Part shown: piece after piece, positions 11,775 through 25,596 of the stretch | Layout of the letters: the number at the start of each line of letters is the position of its first letter | Position numbering within the stretch: the first letter of the stretch is position 1 | Translations under genes and position numbers: made by a program | Notes under the pieces: generated by a model | Databases searched by the model: none | Told to the model about the DNA's origin: nothing | The model's input: only the letters and a program-made list of their open reading frames with translations | Origin: Phallus indusiatus | Lineage: Eukaryota > Basidiomycota > Agaricomycetes > Phallales > Phallaceae | Direction of reading: 5' to 3' | Assembly: GCA_027605045.1 (NCBI GenBank) | Contig: JAQFWX010000017.1 | Location: 558,001-622,000 of the forward strand | DNA length: 64,000 nt

Positions 11775-14700
11775 ACCACAGCGTTTCGGAAATCCCAGAG
11801 TTCTCTCTCGTTTTAATTCACATTAAAAAAAGCTCGGAAATAGAACCACACGACGTGTAAGCGAAAAGAAGGCTTCATGCATGCATGTTTTTCTTGTTTT
11901 TCTCGTTCGTCCTCCCTTACTTATTTAAATTATAATTTTCTTGGGGTTTTGAAATCCAACGAACGTGTAGCATGTGGTAACACTCTGGTCATTTTTCTCT
12001 CCAAGTTCTCCAAGTGTATTACCTCACTCTTGTGTTGTTGCATGTTTCAGATCGCGATTTATCCTGATCAAGTTGGGTCACAGGCAGTCGGGTTTTCTGG
12101 GGACTTTGAAACCGGCGGTTTTTCACTTCCAGACTACCACCGGGATTGGGTAGGGGGAAGCACCTGACAAGACCCCAATTGGGACTTGCGTGAAAGTATT
12201 GGATATAGAGATAGGAGCAAAAAAACCGTTCCCGTACTACCTAATGAATAAAGTCTTGGTTCGCTGATCCCGTTCCGTAAGCATTTATATATAATGTTAG
12301 ACCCTTTGACCAATACCATACCAAACCTATGATCACCGAGTCTCACCAAGTCGACTTAGGACGGAAAAATTCCAAAAGAACAAAACAGGTATTCTGAAGG
12401 CGCTTTTTACTGCCTTAGTAGCCTATGTACTAGCCTATAGCCATTGGCACCAATACAAGACCCAGAAGCCAGAAGAAAAACACATGCGCCATGATGCATA
12501 CATAACGGGCTTGCATATTAGGAACTCCTCCTTTCATTTCATTTCATTTTATCTAACTTTATAATTATAATTGAAATTCGGTGACTCAGAAAAGGAGGGG
12601 CAAAACGAGAGCTTTATAAAGAATTTTCGAAGCTTCTCATGAAAGTGCCGACAGTGTGTGGTCTGCACTTCTTCTGGAGGAGTCTGTTATGATATTATTA
12701 TTACTTTATGAATGAATAGAACGCAGGACAAACGAGTTTTGAGTGATTCAAAGTGAGGGTGTTGTCTGGCTTTAGGCTAGCCTGAGCCATGGCTCTCCTC
12801 CTGTATCCATTCCGCCACGGAAATTGGGGGGCATTGTAGTTTAATAATGATATTATGATTGGTTTGCTGCAGCATGAATCTCTATAAACGGTGTGTGTGG
12901 TTACTGTGACATGTACCGAGTGGTGGTGTACGTTTTGATGATATTAACGGATATTTTAAACGCATGTAACGAGCCAACTGGATTATTACTTCCAACAAAC
13001 GGGTTTTTTTTTTATCTCGAAGTATAATAGGACATTTTGTTCTATCAAGGTGGAGTTCAATTCTATAGAACTGCGCCGTCCGCTCGTCCGGACGTTTTTC
13101 TTATGTTTTTTTGCCACATTTGATTTGGAAACCTTCAGCCTGAAGCCCCCGCAAGAAGAAACGAGAAGAGAAGCTTCTGTCGAGAATTCATGAAGCCGGT
13201 GTTCTGCTTTGAAAGTCATGTGCCAAGACAACTTTAAGAACTGTTCAATAGAAGAAAAAGAAACAAAAGCTTCATCTGGTCCTGCACGTCTCACATCACG
13301 GTAAACAGCGAACGGCGACAAGCCGGTTGGATGGATGAGTGACCTGGCACTCTCTAAGCGCATACATATATACATATGCTCACAACACACACGATACATA
13401 AATGAAATTGAAACGGAAGAAATTCAATGGATTCCTTTTGTTATGTAACCTTGGAGATATAATAATACTCGACGGCGGAAATTCCCCTTTCATAACAACG
13501 CCGCGATGCTGGCCTGATCTGAGCAAGCGAAATTGATACTCGTTATCAATTGCAAAATCAAGAACCTTCCTTCCTCCCTCCCTCCCTCGCTAGCCCTCGC
13601 TCCCCTATTGTTCAGGTGTCAGCCGAAATTCGACAAAGAAAGTCTGGACAGGCTATTCCTTCTTCTCAGCTTCTTTTTTTATCTCGCTTTCAAGTTTCAA
13701 AAAATTGTTCTCCGAGTCCGACGAGCCGCCTTTGCAATTGAACGTGAGTGCTTCCACGCGCGGGATCTTCTTGCTTCAGTGGCTTCTTCTTTTCTATTTA
13801 TTCCGACTTCTAGACTTGAACCCAGTTTTGTCTGATGCTGCGTCGTCAAAAAACGTACTAGGCGCCATCGCGACGATGATTCGCATATATATGCGGTCAG
13901 GCTACAACACTGCTAGTAGATTTCTCATTTCTTACAATGCTCAAATTCTATATATGTGCTTCTCTCTCTAATTGGAAGGAAACCGTTGGATAATGGTCTG
14001 CCGAACATTGGTCGCGGCAATTTGCGACCACATAACAATGATGGCCATGACATGACACTCAAACTCTTTAGCCCATTAAGGATATATGATGCTGTATCCA
14101 TGGCAAGATGCATCTGTGCCTTTACTAGTATGCACCACTGCATGTTCATACCATGGCAGGTCAAGTTTCCTCCTCGTATGTTTTCGACCCTGGACTCAGA
14201 AAAGGACAGCATGGTCACGCTGTCCCTACTTGATCATGAAATCGGACTAAATCGATCGCGGTATGACGCAAAATACAACCGACACTGATATCGTGGAGCA
14301 GGTGTAGAAGACGCAGATGGTAAACGATCTTGGACGATCCTGATTCCCGCTCAGCCAATGCAGGGAAGAAAGCTCACGGTTCGACCTAGGTACGAAATGC
14401 AAGAAGCCCGTTTTGAAAGGAACCTGCACAACGGCGAAGGTCAGACAGGTCAATATAAACAATCTATAAGTGGGCGGGGTTGCGATAAATAGTAACACAG
14501 GTGACTATCGGTGAGTATTTTGTGCATCGCGACCCGATCAGCAATCAAGTGAACACTTTCGGGTGCAATTATCGTCTCCGGTGGGTCGAGTCGTCGACGT
14601 CATTTATAACTGCCGCTGTGTTACTGGATTCTCGCCCTCCATTTGACATGGATCAGTCGTATGTTCATAGGGGCTTTGATGTTTCGTGCGTGAGTCAATT

Positions 14701-17522
14701 TTATTGGCGAGATAATGAAGCATCGCTGCATAGTACCAAGCTGTCGTTGAGCAAGTTGAACTTCCGGAGCGCCTGGAAGTGGTCGAAGTAACCATGAAAG
14801 AGGTAAGAAATTGGCTGGTCATGAAGGGTCAAAGTAACATATGTGCATGGCCCAAACTTTGTGAAGTTAAAGTTTAAATTCACACAAGATATCGTCAATG
14901 TTTTCTGAATGAAACATCTGAAAAGCTTCTGATCGGAAATTGATAGTTATGTGCATGAATAAGACTACATGTATTATTTGAATGTAAGATATCGTTTTGG
15001 TTCATATACAGCTGAATTAATGAATAATTTCTCTGGAGACCAGAAGCAACGAACAAGAATTCGAAAATGGAAGTTTGGAGAATTGAAAACGCTGTCTGAA
15101 CCTTCCACTTCGTGGATCTTGATTTCAAAAAAACCGCCTTTATATTTCTTTTTCTCTTGAATCTCGTGAAAGTGTTGAGTCTGTTTATTATCGCCAAGTG
15201 CCGCCACCTCTTTAACCTGCACCCGAAGTTTCACCGATAGTGAGACAGTTTAAATAGTTCCGTCGCCGGGCGTCTAGTTTCTCTCCTTTACACCAGCACG
15301 TAGCAGATTGAAGGCCGCAACACTCGTTCAGCACAAGGATGACGTGTTATATGTTCATCTATCATAACGAGTGGGTAAGGTCTGAGTATTATAATCTCCC
15401 TTTGGTAGACCGATCCTCGCTGGATCTGATAACAATTTAATCAAGCGATGCACCAGAAATGACGCAACGGCTAGTTTTCGCTTTCAAAAAGCCATCCGTT
15501 GACTTTCAGTTCATGGAATGAGGATGATTACGAGCTAACATATTGTTTTGGGAAAACATCGCGGAGATCGGACGAAGACTTTTCTTATATCTTATCGGGA
15601 TCTCGATTGCTTCGCTCTGGGTTTTATGAGCTCAGGAAACTCTATCGACGTCCACGCGACGATTTTTTCGTTGCTGCAAATCGGCTGCGCTATCGATTTG
15701 TATAGAGCTAACTCTCCTTCAACCTTTATGGTGATAGAGGGTAAAAAGGCTGCCAATGGTCTGGCCCAAAGGCAAGGGGACGTGCTTTAATCGCCGACGA
15801 CTCGGAATGGCGTATACATCTCCGTAACACTCTCGTCGAAAGGAGGTCGATTTCACGGACGCAGTCCCGGATTAGTCGCTTATGCCTTCTCATTTGTTGT
15901 GCACAGTTCGATAATCGACCAGACCAGAGGAAGGACGCACGAGGAGTTGCAAGCAGTCGGGAACCTGATGATGTATCGTCCTTCGTTCTGGAGTGCAATT
16001 TGCGGCACATATTACACATATGTGTATATGGAAACTCAATTCAGACTACTCTCAGTCTGCTACGTGTTTCATTGCTCAATTTTTTCCCAACGTTGCTTTG
16101 CAACTGTGGACCTTCTCTCGTCTGTACTATTCTTCATATTTTTGTAAGCTCCGTGAAACTTTTGATAAATTTCATTTACTAAAGAAAAAACGGACCATTC
16201 CATTCAAAACTTCGTGCTTTCTACCTCATTTGGTGACTGATCATCAATCATCATCATGACTGGCGCGTAAAAACCACAGGCCTCAGGCTTATCTCGTTTG
16301 AATAGAGATACCAGACGTCGACGTTGCTAAATCATCTAGATAGTTTAAGAACAAGCAACTGAGTCACTGAAACATGGCCAACAACAGGAAATCAGGATCC
16401 TATTCGTTTCCCAATCAATCTGGCACGTCATTGTGTCATTATTTCCTGGCGCTATCATTATCAACCTATGAAGGCTGTGTCATCTCATGTTAATTCCTAG
16501 CCAGTCAGTTATTTTGTAACATTTTTATTTTAATCAAAATGGCGTATTATGACAGATTGTGCGCTCATCGAAGATCTGTTAGTATCTGTTAGAAATCAGA
16601 CTCTCAAAAATCCTTAATTGAATCAATCAAAAGCACAAACATACGTGGGAGAGGCGGTATATCAGAGTATATCAGTGGAGGTTTTAAGCTGGAGGATCGG
16701 ATAAGTTAAAAAGATACAGCGATCCTTAACCTCATCTTTTTATAAAGTGTGATATTATCAAAATTCCTGAGCGCGAGTTAAAATTCGCCGCTCTTCCGGA
16801 ATCAAATCAGAATTCTCGTGTACCGAGTCATTGATATATTATCGCAGTAACTGGCAAATGTGCATGCGGACGAGTGCACAGGAAAGCGGTGTTCATGTAT
16901 TATTTCTCACGCGATCGCGCAGGAGGCTATCATGTACATTACAAGCCATTGGCAATGGATGTGGGCAAGCCAGAAAACCAGCAAACTCAATCAAGTCGAA
17001 AATAAGAAAGAACAAAAAAGATCCAAATAATAACGATTGTTCTTTTTTGAGCCAATTAAGTAGAGGAACAACTCGGAAAACATGAGCCGAGATGAGACCT
17101 CATCATTCAAAAAAGAAATTTAAAACAAATCAGATGGAAAAGATTAGGAATGGACAAGTCTATTATTGGAAAAATAAACTCGGACCGGATGAGAGTTGAT
17201 GAGAATATGTGAGTTTGCGCGGGATGGACAGTACGAGTGAAATATTGAATACTGAATACTTCCAGGTGGCCGATTCACCCATGTGGCCATAGTTACCAGT
17301 CACATTATCATCCACGTCAATAAACTGGAGAATTGTACAACCGATACACGAAATCCTTTTATATATTAACAGAACAGAAAGTGCAAAAGAGTCAAGTGAT
17401 AAGTCAAAACCATTTATCAAAAAGAAGAGTTAAGTATATAGAGTATATATTTAGTCCGCAGACTCGAGATGTATGTATATGTATGTACTAGCGCGGGGGG
17501 ACAAAAAATACGTATTTATATA

Positions 17523-17541
17523 ATATATATATATATATATA
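17523..17541. repeat. (TA)n microsatellite
   Basis: An uninterrupted run of about nine TA dinucleotides is visible. Confidence 0.9.
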
Positions 17542-18730
17542 GAAACAACATTTGGAAACTCTGGAACGGAGAAAAGAAAAAGTAAACAGAATTTACTATG
17601 TAATTGAGACATAAGACAAAACGATAATAAAGAAAAACCGGAGATCGCCACGCGCGCAAGTATACTTTTGTCCAGTTACGCGTGAAAAAAAAAACAGCCG
17701 AAGAGGTCGAATAAAGACGACTAATACCAATATAAACGCAAGATGCGACCCATTATAAAGATAAGCCTCCATAAAGCAGAACGGATAGCAGAGGAAGGAA
17801 GGAAGGAAGGGAGAGTAAAACGGCCGAAGGAGAGGGAGAAAAGGGTACCACAAATGAAGGAAAAGAGTAGAAAGCAAAAGGCAAACGACGAGAGCGATAA
17901 ATGGGCGAGAGAACCTGTCTCATCCCGAAGGAATATGTACAGATTCGAAATGTAAACTGCGAGTGCGAGAACCGGGTGGCAGCAAAGATGGCACGGAGAT
18001 GGGAATGGAGATGGAGACGGAGGCAGAGCAACGGCACATTATAGAAAAGGGATGGGTGGATATAAACAATAGGTACACGGATGTACACGGAGATCGGACG
18101 GACGCAGGTCTAAAGGGGCATCACTATGTATTATAGTGGGTTGAAGAGGTTATGAGAAGTATGTGGGCTGGTGTTGGTTTGAAGCGAGAAGGGCGAGTAG
18201 AGCGAGAAGCCCGAGGGGTGCTCCATGAGAACAAGGCGTGGAGAGGCGAGCGGGCAAGGGCTATGTAGGTTATGGTTTAGATATATCAATCACGGGTGTG
18301 TGATGACCGTTGGTGTAGGCAGGGATAGATAGATAGAATCGGAGGGTAATTGATGGTGGCGGTAAATAAGGGATGGGGTGCACCAATGTATGTATGTATA
18401 TGAAGTTCGTGTCGTGTTGGTGCATACGACTGGCATCATTCGTTAGAAAGGCAAAGTGTTGTAAGAGCCCTAGTCGTTACGTGCGTTACGTTGGATGATT
18501 CGTCAGGGTACGAAGGCCAGCCTGTTTGTCGTAGTTGTTGCTGGAGTTCGGGTTCCGAGTCGGAGAGGATATACGGCAATGACGGGGATAGCAGTAAGTG
18601 GGCGATGAACAAACCACCACCTAGAAATAGACCAAGACCAAATTGTTGTTTCGAAAGTATAGGGAGAAGAAGAATGAGGAATAGGAATCAAGGTCATATC
18701 CCCCGGAGCCGGCCTTCGTCTGCACCCTGA

Positions 18731-21700
18731 CTACATAATTAAACCGTCCATCTCCTGCCCTTGAGCTTGCCCCGCATTATGATGATGCGATCGTCCTCGT
18801 GTGATCATACCATCATCATTTCTGCCATGACCACCACCACCACCACCATTTTGGTGCATCCCGTTCGTACCTCTCCCGCCACCATTACTACCACCACCAA
18901 CACCGCCGCCAGACCTCGTCGGGCCATAATCAGGATCAAACTTCAACTCCTTGTCTTCCGCATAAGGCGACATCCCAAGCATCGGCGACGGCGTTGTTGA
19001 ATTTGCAGCGTTCGGACTGAGATTATTTGCCGCTCCTGGATCGTGTCCTAGACACTCGGCACCGCCTTCAGAGCGAACTGAGGTAAGTAGAGGGTTTTGC
19101 GATAAGTCGGTTGAAAGAGAAAGAGAAAAATGGGGTGGGAGTGAATAAATAATAATTAAAGAAAAGAATGGTATTTTTTTCATCTCTTAGTGTAGATAAA
19201 AGGAGAAGAAGGCGGCGTGTTCGTAGGAACCCACCTCCTCTCTTCCCTTCTTGAAATGTATACATGGGCACGATCTCACGAAAACAAAAGAAATAGCTCG
19301 AAGTGAATAAATTAAAAGGAAAATGAGAAAACAAACATGTCCAGAGGGGAGAAAAAAATAAAATAAAATAAAAGAAAGGAGAGCAAAGGAAGGGGCGAGA
19401 GAGGGCGATCAATCAGGACAGAACTCACGATGTCGGTTAAGAGCGTCCATGCGAGCGAATGTCTTCTTACAGCCAGTACACGTATATGGTCGGATGTTGA
19501 GATGTAAAGCTTCGTGACGTTTGCAGTCATGTTGCCTTGCAAAGCCCTTTTCACAGCCCGGCCATTTGCATTTGAACGGTCTCTCCTCGTTATGCGAACG
19601 CAAATGACCTTAAAACACGATTTAAGTAAAAGCAGCCTAACAATCTTCCCCAGCTCACCTTTCAAATTGAAACTCCTAGTAAAAGTACTCCCACATCCCG
19701 GTACAGGACATATAAAAGCCGCATCGTTCTTCCTCCGCGCAGTACTCGCATCGTGTGTCGCTTTAGTCGTAACCAACTTCTTCGGCGGATTGAGCACAGG
19801 CTCCGCACCAGGTCCTCCCATCACATTGTTATTATTACCATTATTATTACCACCACCACCACTGATACTCAAACTGGCTAACCCAATTCCCATTCCGGAT
19901 TGTGGACCTCCAGGGGTTCCACCTCCAATATACGGAGGAGCACCAGGAACGCTCAACAGTCCACCCGGATAGCTCATTCCACCTGTGTAGCCGCCACCAC
20001 CAGCGCCGCCTCCAAATGCATCCACATCGTTCGAGAGCGTCGACCCTCTGATGTTCGGGCTTGCATGCGGACTAGGATACGGACTCGAGCGCTGCGAATG
20101 GAAACCAGCAGAGCTTCCAATCGAGTGGCTGCTCCGATGACTAGTTCCAACCGTGTGTCCGATGGGATTAGAAAGACTTGAGGACGTGCGGTGCCCTAAA
20201 TGGGGTGATCGTCCCGGCGCAGGACTAATAGAACCGCTTGGGTTAAGGGATATATTGGCTAGTCCGAGGGATGGTGACGGCACGGAGAGGGAGTCGGTAC
20301 GGTAGGCACCGCCACCGTTTCCACCGCCTCCTCCTCCTCCTCCACTAGCATAGTAGTCACGCAGATCTTCGCTTTTGATTTTGCGATGAGCACCGCCCGC
20401 GTCGGAACGCGCTCGACGAATTGGCGCGCCCGAGGATAGACCCAACCCAAGACCCAATCCGCCCGTATTCGGGGGTGGCTGGAGAAGATCGCCCATCGAC
20501 GAAGAAGTTTCGCCAAATGGACCGTCCATAGATGATGGATACAACCCTCTCGAAGGTGGTGGCGGGCCGGTAAGGAAATTAAGACCTAGCGAGCCACCGG
20601 ATGATGTTGACGTGACACCTATGCTAGGTGCATTGTGTTCGCCCCAGCTAGAAGCACGAGGACGTTGGTGGATTGATTCGGGTAGAAGGAACTCGTCCGA
20701 AGTGGCACGCACATGTGTCGGGGCACCTCTGTAGGATGGAATTGGGGAGTTACGTGCAGAAGAAGGATGATGTTGGTTGTTATTGCCATAGGACCCTTGG
20801 AGGAGTGGCGAGTTATGAAGAGATAGGGCGGCGGGTGACGCAGAGGGTATAGGGGAAGAAGATGAAGGTGGTATCGGTATGGAGTGGTGTAATGGTGAGT
20901 TGTGAAGGGAGTGTGGCGGTATGAGAGGCGTAGTGCTTTCCATGCCACCCAGCATACCTATGTTAGGCAAAGAACTCGTGGGGGGTAATGGACTGTTATG
21001 AAGAGATGAGGCGGCAGATAAAGCTGGAGATCGATGTTGGGTAAAACTGTAAGGTAATTCGGAAGATGAGTGTCGAGTATGAGTTTGCCAGGCTTCCTGA
21101 GCGGCAGTTGTGTTTGATGGTTGCGAAAACACATGATCTTAAAGGAATCAGAGAAAGAAAGAGTCTTAGTCAGAAAAACCAAAAAAAAAAAAACATATCA
21201 AAAAGCGCTGTTCTCATTACCTTTAGGGTCGCCTAACCCTCCGATGGGGGTACTCGGGACAATATTAATACTCATGGGATTCTGCTGTTGTTGATGTCCA
21301 AGCCCTCCGCGCTGTATTTGCGCTTGTTGTTGAACATCGTCGGGTATAACGAGCGCCGGAGGAGATTGGGTCTTGGTTCCGCTGAGTGGCGGATTAGGAT
21401 TGGTCAACGAGGCAGTATAAACAGTTTTCGGCGGTGATGGGACCGAATGATACATCGAGGAAACGGATGAGCCTCTCGACCGAGATGAGGAAGGAGACCC
21501 ATGGTTTGAGGTGGGAGAGTACCTGTTGTTTGGGATGGATGATGGGGGTGGTAGGTTGAGACCCCCAGCCGTTTCCAATGGGACAGAAGGAATGTCATCC
21601 ATATCGTCCATCTCGCCGACAATGTTGCCATCATAATGGGCCGGATTGTAGTCTGTTTGTTGGCGGCGATTTGAGTGGTTGAATATGTCGTCGTTCTCGT

Positions 21701-21932
21701 AAAGATTCATGGGATCCTCGGCTTCTCGACCGCCCCAGGAGGGGGAACGTGAGCCCATGGAATTAAAAGAGCCATAGCTTGGAGTGTAGGTGTTAGAATT
21801 AGGGTTGTCCATGTCAGGTTCGGTAGGGAATTTCCAGTCTGTGTCGTATTCGTTCCAAGGACTAGCAGGGAACCTTTCGTCCGGTTGAATGTGGATATTT
21901 ATCGGTGGACTATTTAACTGTGGAGCAGACAT
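18731..21932 (-). CDS. C2H2 zinc finger transcription factor, Crz1-like
   Basis: Four exons (21932-21221, 21137-19659, 19608-19429, 19077-18731) join in phase to a 905-residue protein. Three C2H2 fingers lie at about residues 711-795: CPVPGCGSTFTRSFNLKGH, then CKWPGCEKGFARQHDCKRH, then CTGCKKTFARMDALNRH. The order and the spacers (LRSHNEERPFK, EALHLNIRPYT) and the following LRSEGGAE match basidiomycete Crz1-type factors, which calcineurin dephosphorylates to send them into the nucleus under calcium stress. The N-terminal 700 residues are disordered and Ser/Pro-rich. They carry PPINIH at residues 9-14, close to the calcineurin docking pattern PxIxIT, and three copies of SLHNSPL. The tail is Gly/Asn/His-rich. 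The C2H2 class is certain. The Crz1 assignment is inference from finger sequence and docking-like motif. The ATG at 21932 is the first in frame. Confidence 0.85.
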
Positions 21933-24860
21933 AAGACGGGATGAGTCAGTCGGAAGTTATGGAAGGAAAAGAAGAGGAGAGGGAGGAGGAGGATGAGGAA
22001 GAGAGTGAGCGGGGAATGTTCTTGTCGGTATTTGAATGCACCGGAGTATTGGAGGCTTTCCCACGGCACACGTTTTTGAAGAATTATCATTTTGGGTTAA
22101 TGCGAAAAATTTATATATATTAGTTATTTTTATTTTTCTGTTTTTATTTTATTCGTGCCCGTGTGAGAGTGTATATGTTGAGATGCTGTGTGGTTTGAGG
22201 AAAAGAACAATCAATCTTGTGTCAAAGGTTGGGTTGGATTGGATTGGGTTGGTTTTCTTTTTTTTCTTTGTTGTTTATTAGATGAACATTCATATTCACC
22301 CAAAATTCGAGAGACGATGATACACACATGACGTTTGTATACCGATCTTTTCTCGAGCTTTGAAAGAGCCTTTGACATCAACATGGATCTGCAAAAGCTC
22401 AAATTCAATCAAACTGTGATGAAATCATACTACTCCTGTCAAGGTCTGAAGGATAACGTCCCCGCCCCTGCAAATCTCAGAATTCGGGAAAAATGAGCGA
22501 CGGAGTCAGGGAAGGACACCTACTAGTAGTATAATTACTCGCGGTCATAGGCAAAGAGCCATGTCTACAATGTGTTCTTTGGACGTAATAGCGAATACAC
22601 ATGCACGGACCTATTTACACTGCAATCGGCTGCATGCTGTGCGTCTTCTAGTTATCGTGGTCAATCCTGGTCAATCTTGCAGATTGAAACGCGTCGATAT
22701 TGGATCCTCTTGTTATTTAGCCATAATCGTCACTGACCGGAAGAATCTTCACGCAAAGGACACGGAGGAGTCACGACCATGCCATTGTATTAGAATCCTC
22801 CTGGCGTAGTACTCGCCCGGAGAGCGAAGTCCTCCTTACGTCTTTGTCTCTAGGCTTTAATGATGCTTCATACCTCGACGCAATTAAAACTGTCGCCCAT
22901 ATAGTTAAAGAACTCGGGTGCATGTGCATTCTGCTGAAGAAAAAAAAGAAGAAACAGCTTCTACGCGTCTTTGAGATGTCTGGTCTTACCTCTCAGTGCC
23001 TCGGCTGTAAATCTCCCGGAAGCAGTCATCGCTGCGCATCCTACCAGAAACATTCTTTGAAAAAAAAAGTCTGTCTAGGAATTACGGGCGTCCTCGATGT
23101 ACAGCATCATCGCTTTCACCATTTCGCGTGCCCTAGCTGTGTCCGGAAACAAATGCTCATCCTTGAGAGCTTGAAAGGCTGTACATGTTGGTTGCTTTAT
23201 TCAATAACAAACAAAAAGCCCATGCAGAGCATTGTATAATGACCACTCCACTGGCCTTCTCCCATTATTTAACAATTCAACCGTGAGTCCATGACACCAA
23301 AATTTTCACTTCTTCCATGAAGTTAATAGCTTCAATTTTAGCACGGGAAAACCCGGCCGAGCTCGCCGCCGCCACCCATAAGTGCCTTACCTGTTTGGCC
23401 GACTTACCGGGCCCTAATAGTCCTAAACAATACGTAATTAATTTGTTTGTCCAGTTACGGAACCGGCGAGCAACTCTGTTGATCCATCTCTCTTTTGTTT
23501 GGTACTTAGCAATTCAAACTTACGGTCGCGAATTGTTGAGGAGGTTTCCTGTGCTGGCGCACTTACGGTCGCGAAGCTTTTGTGCGAGAAATAACGAGAA
23601 ATGATCTCTCTTTTTCGAACAACGCTTTGCAAGCCAGGCACACCACTCATATAGTAAAGAGCTTCGATTTCACTAGTTTGGAATTTGCAAATTGCATAGC
23701 TGATGCATTTTTTGAACTAACACAGGCAAACTAGGTGCTGCGATTCAGGTCCTAAATTTTGGTTTCATACCGTTCGCTTAGTTTGCCTCCTATCAGTTGA
23801 AATTGACTTTCAGTCTGGGAATGGAGTACGATCAACCCCAAGTACGAGTTCCCTGTATCTTCAATCTCAAGCCATGGTTCAATCGTCTGTCGGAAGATAA
23901 GACTAAATTTGGTGAGGAAACTGGACGCGTTTTTAATCCTTTCATAATTAGCCATTGGAATCAACCGTGTTCGGAGCAAATCATCCCATTATCGAACATT
24001 TAATTCATGTGATTACTATCGAGTTATGGTCTCGCCAAAAGAAAATTAATAGTCACACTATTCACCGTAGATCTCATTAATTTGAGAAAGCCATGGGCTT
24101 AATTATAGATGGCGAAACGAAAGTGAGCGAAAAGATTAAACTGGTTTTATATGTAAGCAGCCTCAAAATTTTTGGTTGGTGTATCGACTGTCCAGGGACA
24201 TACTGGTGAAGTAACATATCTACCTTGTGGGGAAGCGAGAACCGGAAAAGGATGAATTGATAACTTTCTAGCTTGAAGATATCAGCGTAGCCATGGCCTG
24301 CCAAATCATCTCCGTGAAAGGAATGAATGCTTGCGAGATGATGCTTCATGACCAGTTAATATCAAAAAATATATTCATTATAAGTAATAAAGCGGCAGAC
24401 GAGAACAATGGTGTCGCCTGGGATTCCATGCCACGGATCCAGCGATATCACTGATCATGTCAGGGTGGGAACGAATTTTGGTATTGAAATCATCATTCTG
24501 GAACAATGAAAAAAAACGTGTTCCACTGTGGCGGAAATAAGAAAAATGCCAATGATCCTTTTGTTGCTGTTTTGATTTTAATTTAGTTACTCAAGTCGTA
24601 AGTATTGACAGACATCATAGTGGTCTGATCGGTGGCTTTTGATTGATTTCTGTCATCTCCGTTAACGTCGTGCTGAGCACTCATCAAACTGAGATAAGGA
24701 GTGATCTCTAGTAACCAATGCGAAAGAATAAAGCCCTACTAGAGATCCGTTGATTAGGTTGAGATGTACATATGTATTTATGAGGCAGCCGCCAGGTAAC
24801 ACAATACACGACTTGGTTGGAAATAACAAGAGTTGATATTATCGAGTATACAAGAGTACA
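21933..24860. other. intergenic, upstream of the Crz1-like gene
   Basis: No gene is supported in about 2.9 kb. The left part, with a purine-rich stretch at 21955-22015, is the likely promoter and leader of the Crz1-like gene. The short frames at 22561, 23317 and 24077 have no splice or family support. Confidence 0.4.
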
Positions 24861-25363
24861 TTATTGTGTTTTGCCGTTAGCAATATACTCGATAATATCA
24901 ATGGCCTTTTGGAAAGAAGCCTTATTCTCATCCGTAGGCACAACATCGCTTTTTCCCTCAGTACCCGTCGATATCTTATTCCACCAGAACCAATTACCCT
25001 CAAAAAACGCAATACTCGTTTTTAGTTTATAAATATCCTCAACTCCATACCGATCTACGGGAAGTTCTTCAAGAATCGTCTTGAGTTCCTCGAGTTTAGG
25101 AGATTGTTCGCTAGCGATAATTTCTTTTCGTGGCTGGGGAACTAATTCCCCATCCTGACGGATTTGGGTGTTGATGATTAGTTTATCGTCCAACTTTGTG
25201 ATTTGGCGGATTTCACTTGGATCTTCCCGACGAAAACCAGTAACGATTCCTGAGGATAGGTTACAGCTAAGCGGTGTGCGCAGGGTAAAGAAATTTACTT
25301 TTAGTACCTACCTCTCGTCAGATTGATAGAAAACGGCCAATTTGGGGGTTGAGTCATAAACAT
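24861..25363 (-). CDS. small uncharacterised protein, 146 residues
   Basis: Two exons (25363-25312 and 25249-24861) join in phase with a canonical intron (gtaggt to cctcag) to give 146 residues. The start is the ATG at 25363 (MFMTQPPNW). The protein is soluble-looking, rich in Lys, Glu and Ile, with an aromatic patch FFEGNWFWWNK at about residues 100-115 and a helical end IDIIEYIANGKTQ. There is no signal peptide or membrane segment. I do not recognise the family. Intact phase across the intron and normal amino acid composition argue for a real gene. It stands alone, with more than 2.9 kb of apparently empty sequence on either side. Confidence 0.6.
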
Positions 25364-25596
25364 TGACCAGTGTTTGAGTATTAAGTGACAGGTTTGAGGG
25401 CGCAAATGAATCAGATAAAATGACAGCCTTTATAAGGATGACTTGTGTTTATTTACTCGTGCATGCTGTATCGCACCATACTCCACTGAGCTTGAATGCA
25501 TGTCCGCATTCGACAATAAAGTTCCGCAGTTTGACAGTTCACGCTACACATTTGGATAGTCGCTGAACGTAGTAGACACTGATTGGATATACGTAA

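Larger units (their letters stand above)
8262..18730. other. about 10.5 kb gene-poor region between two regulator genes
   Basis: I found no gene with a recognisable product, no matching set of splice sites and no tRNA or rRNA in this stretch. All frames are short and read as random translations. The first few hundred bases are the upstream region of the GATA regulator, and the last few hundred are downstream of the C2H2 regulator. It contains simple repeats near 10664-10680 (catacatacataca), 11749-11774, 13561-13588 (CCTT and CCTC repeats) and 17523-17541. Long noncoding transcripts or very short exons cannot be excluded. Confidence 0.5.

Noticed and set aside
19312..19658. Extension of the large Crz1-like frame beyond 19659
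   Set aside because: The frame runs through the intron after the first half finger. Splicing at 19659 to 19608 completes the C2H2 fingers, so the tail after that point is an artefact.
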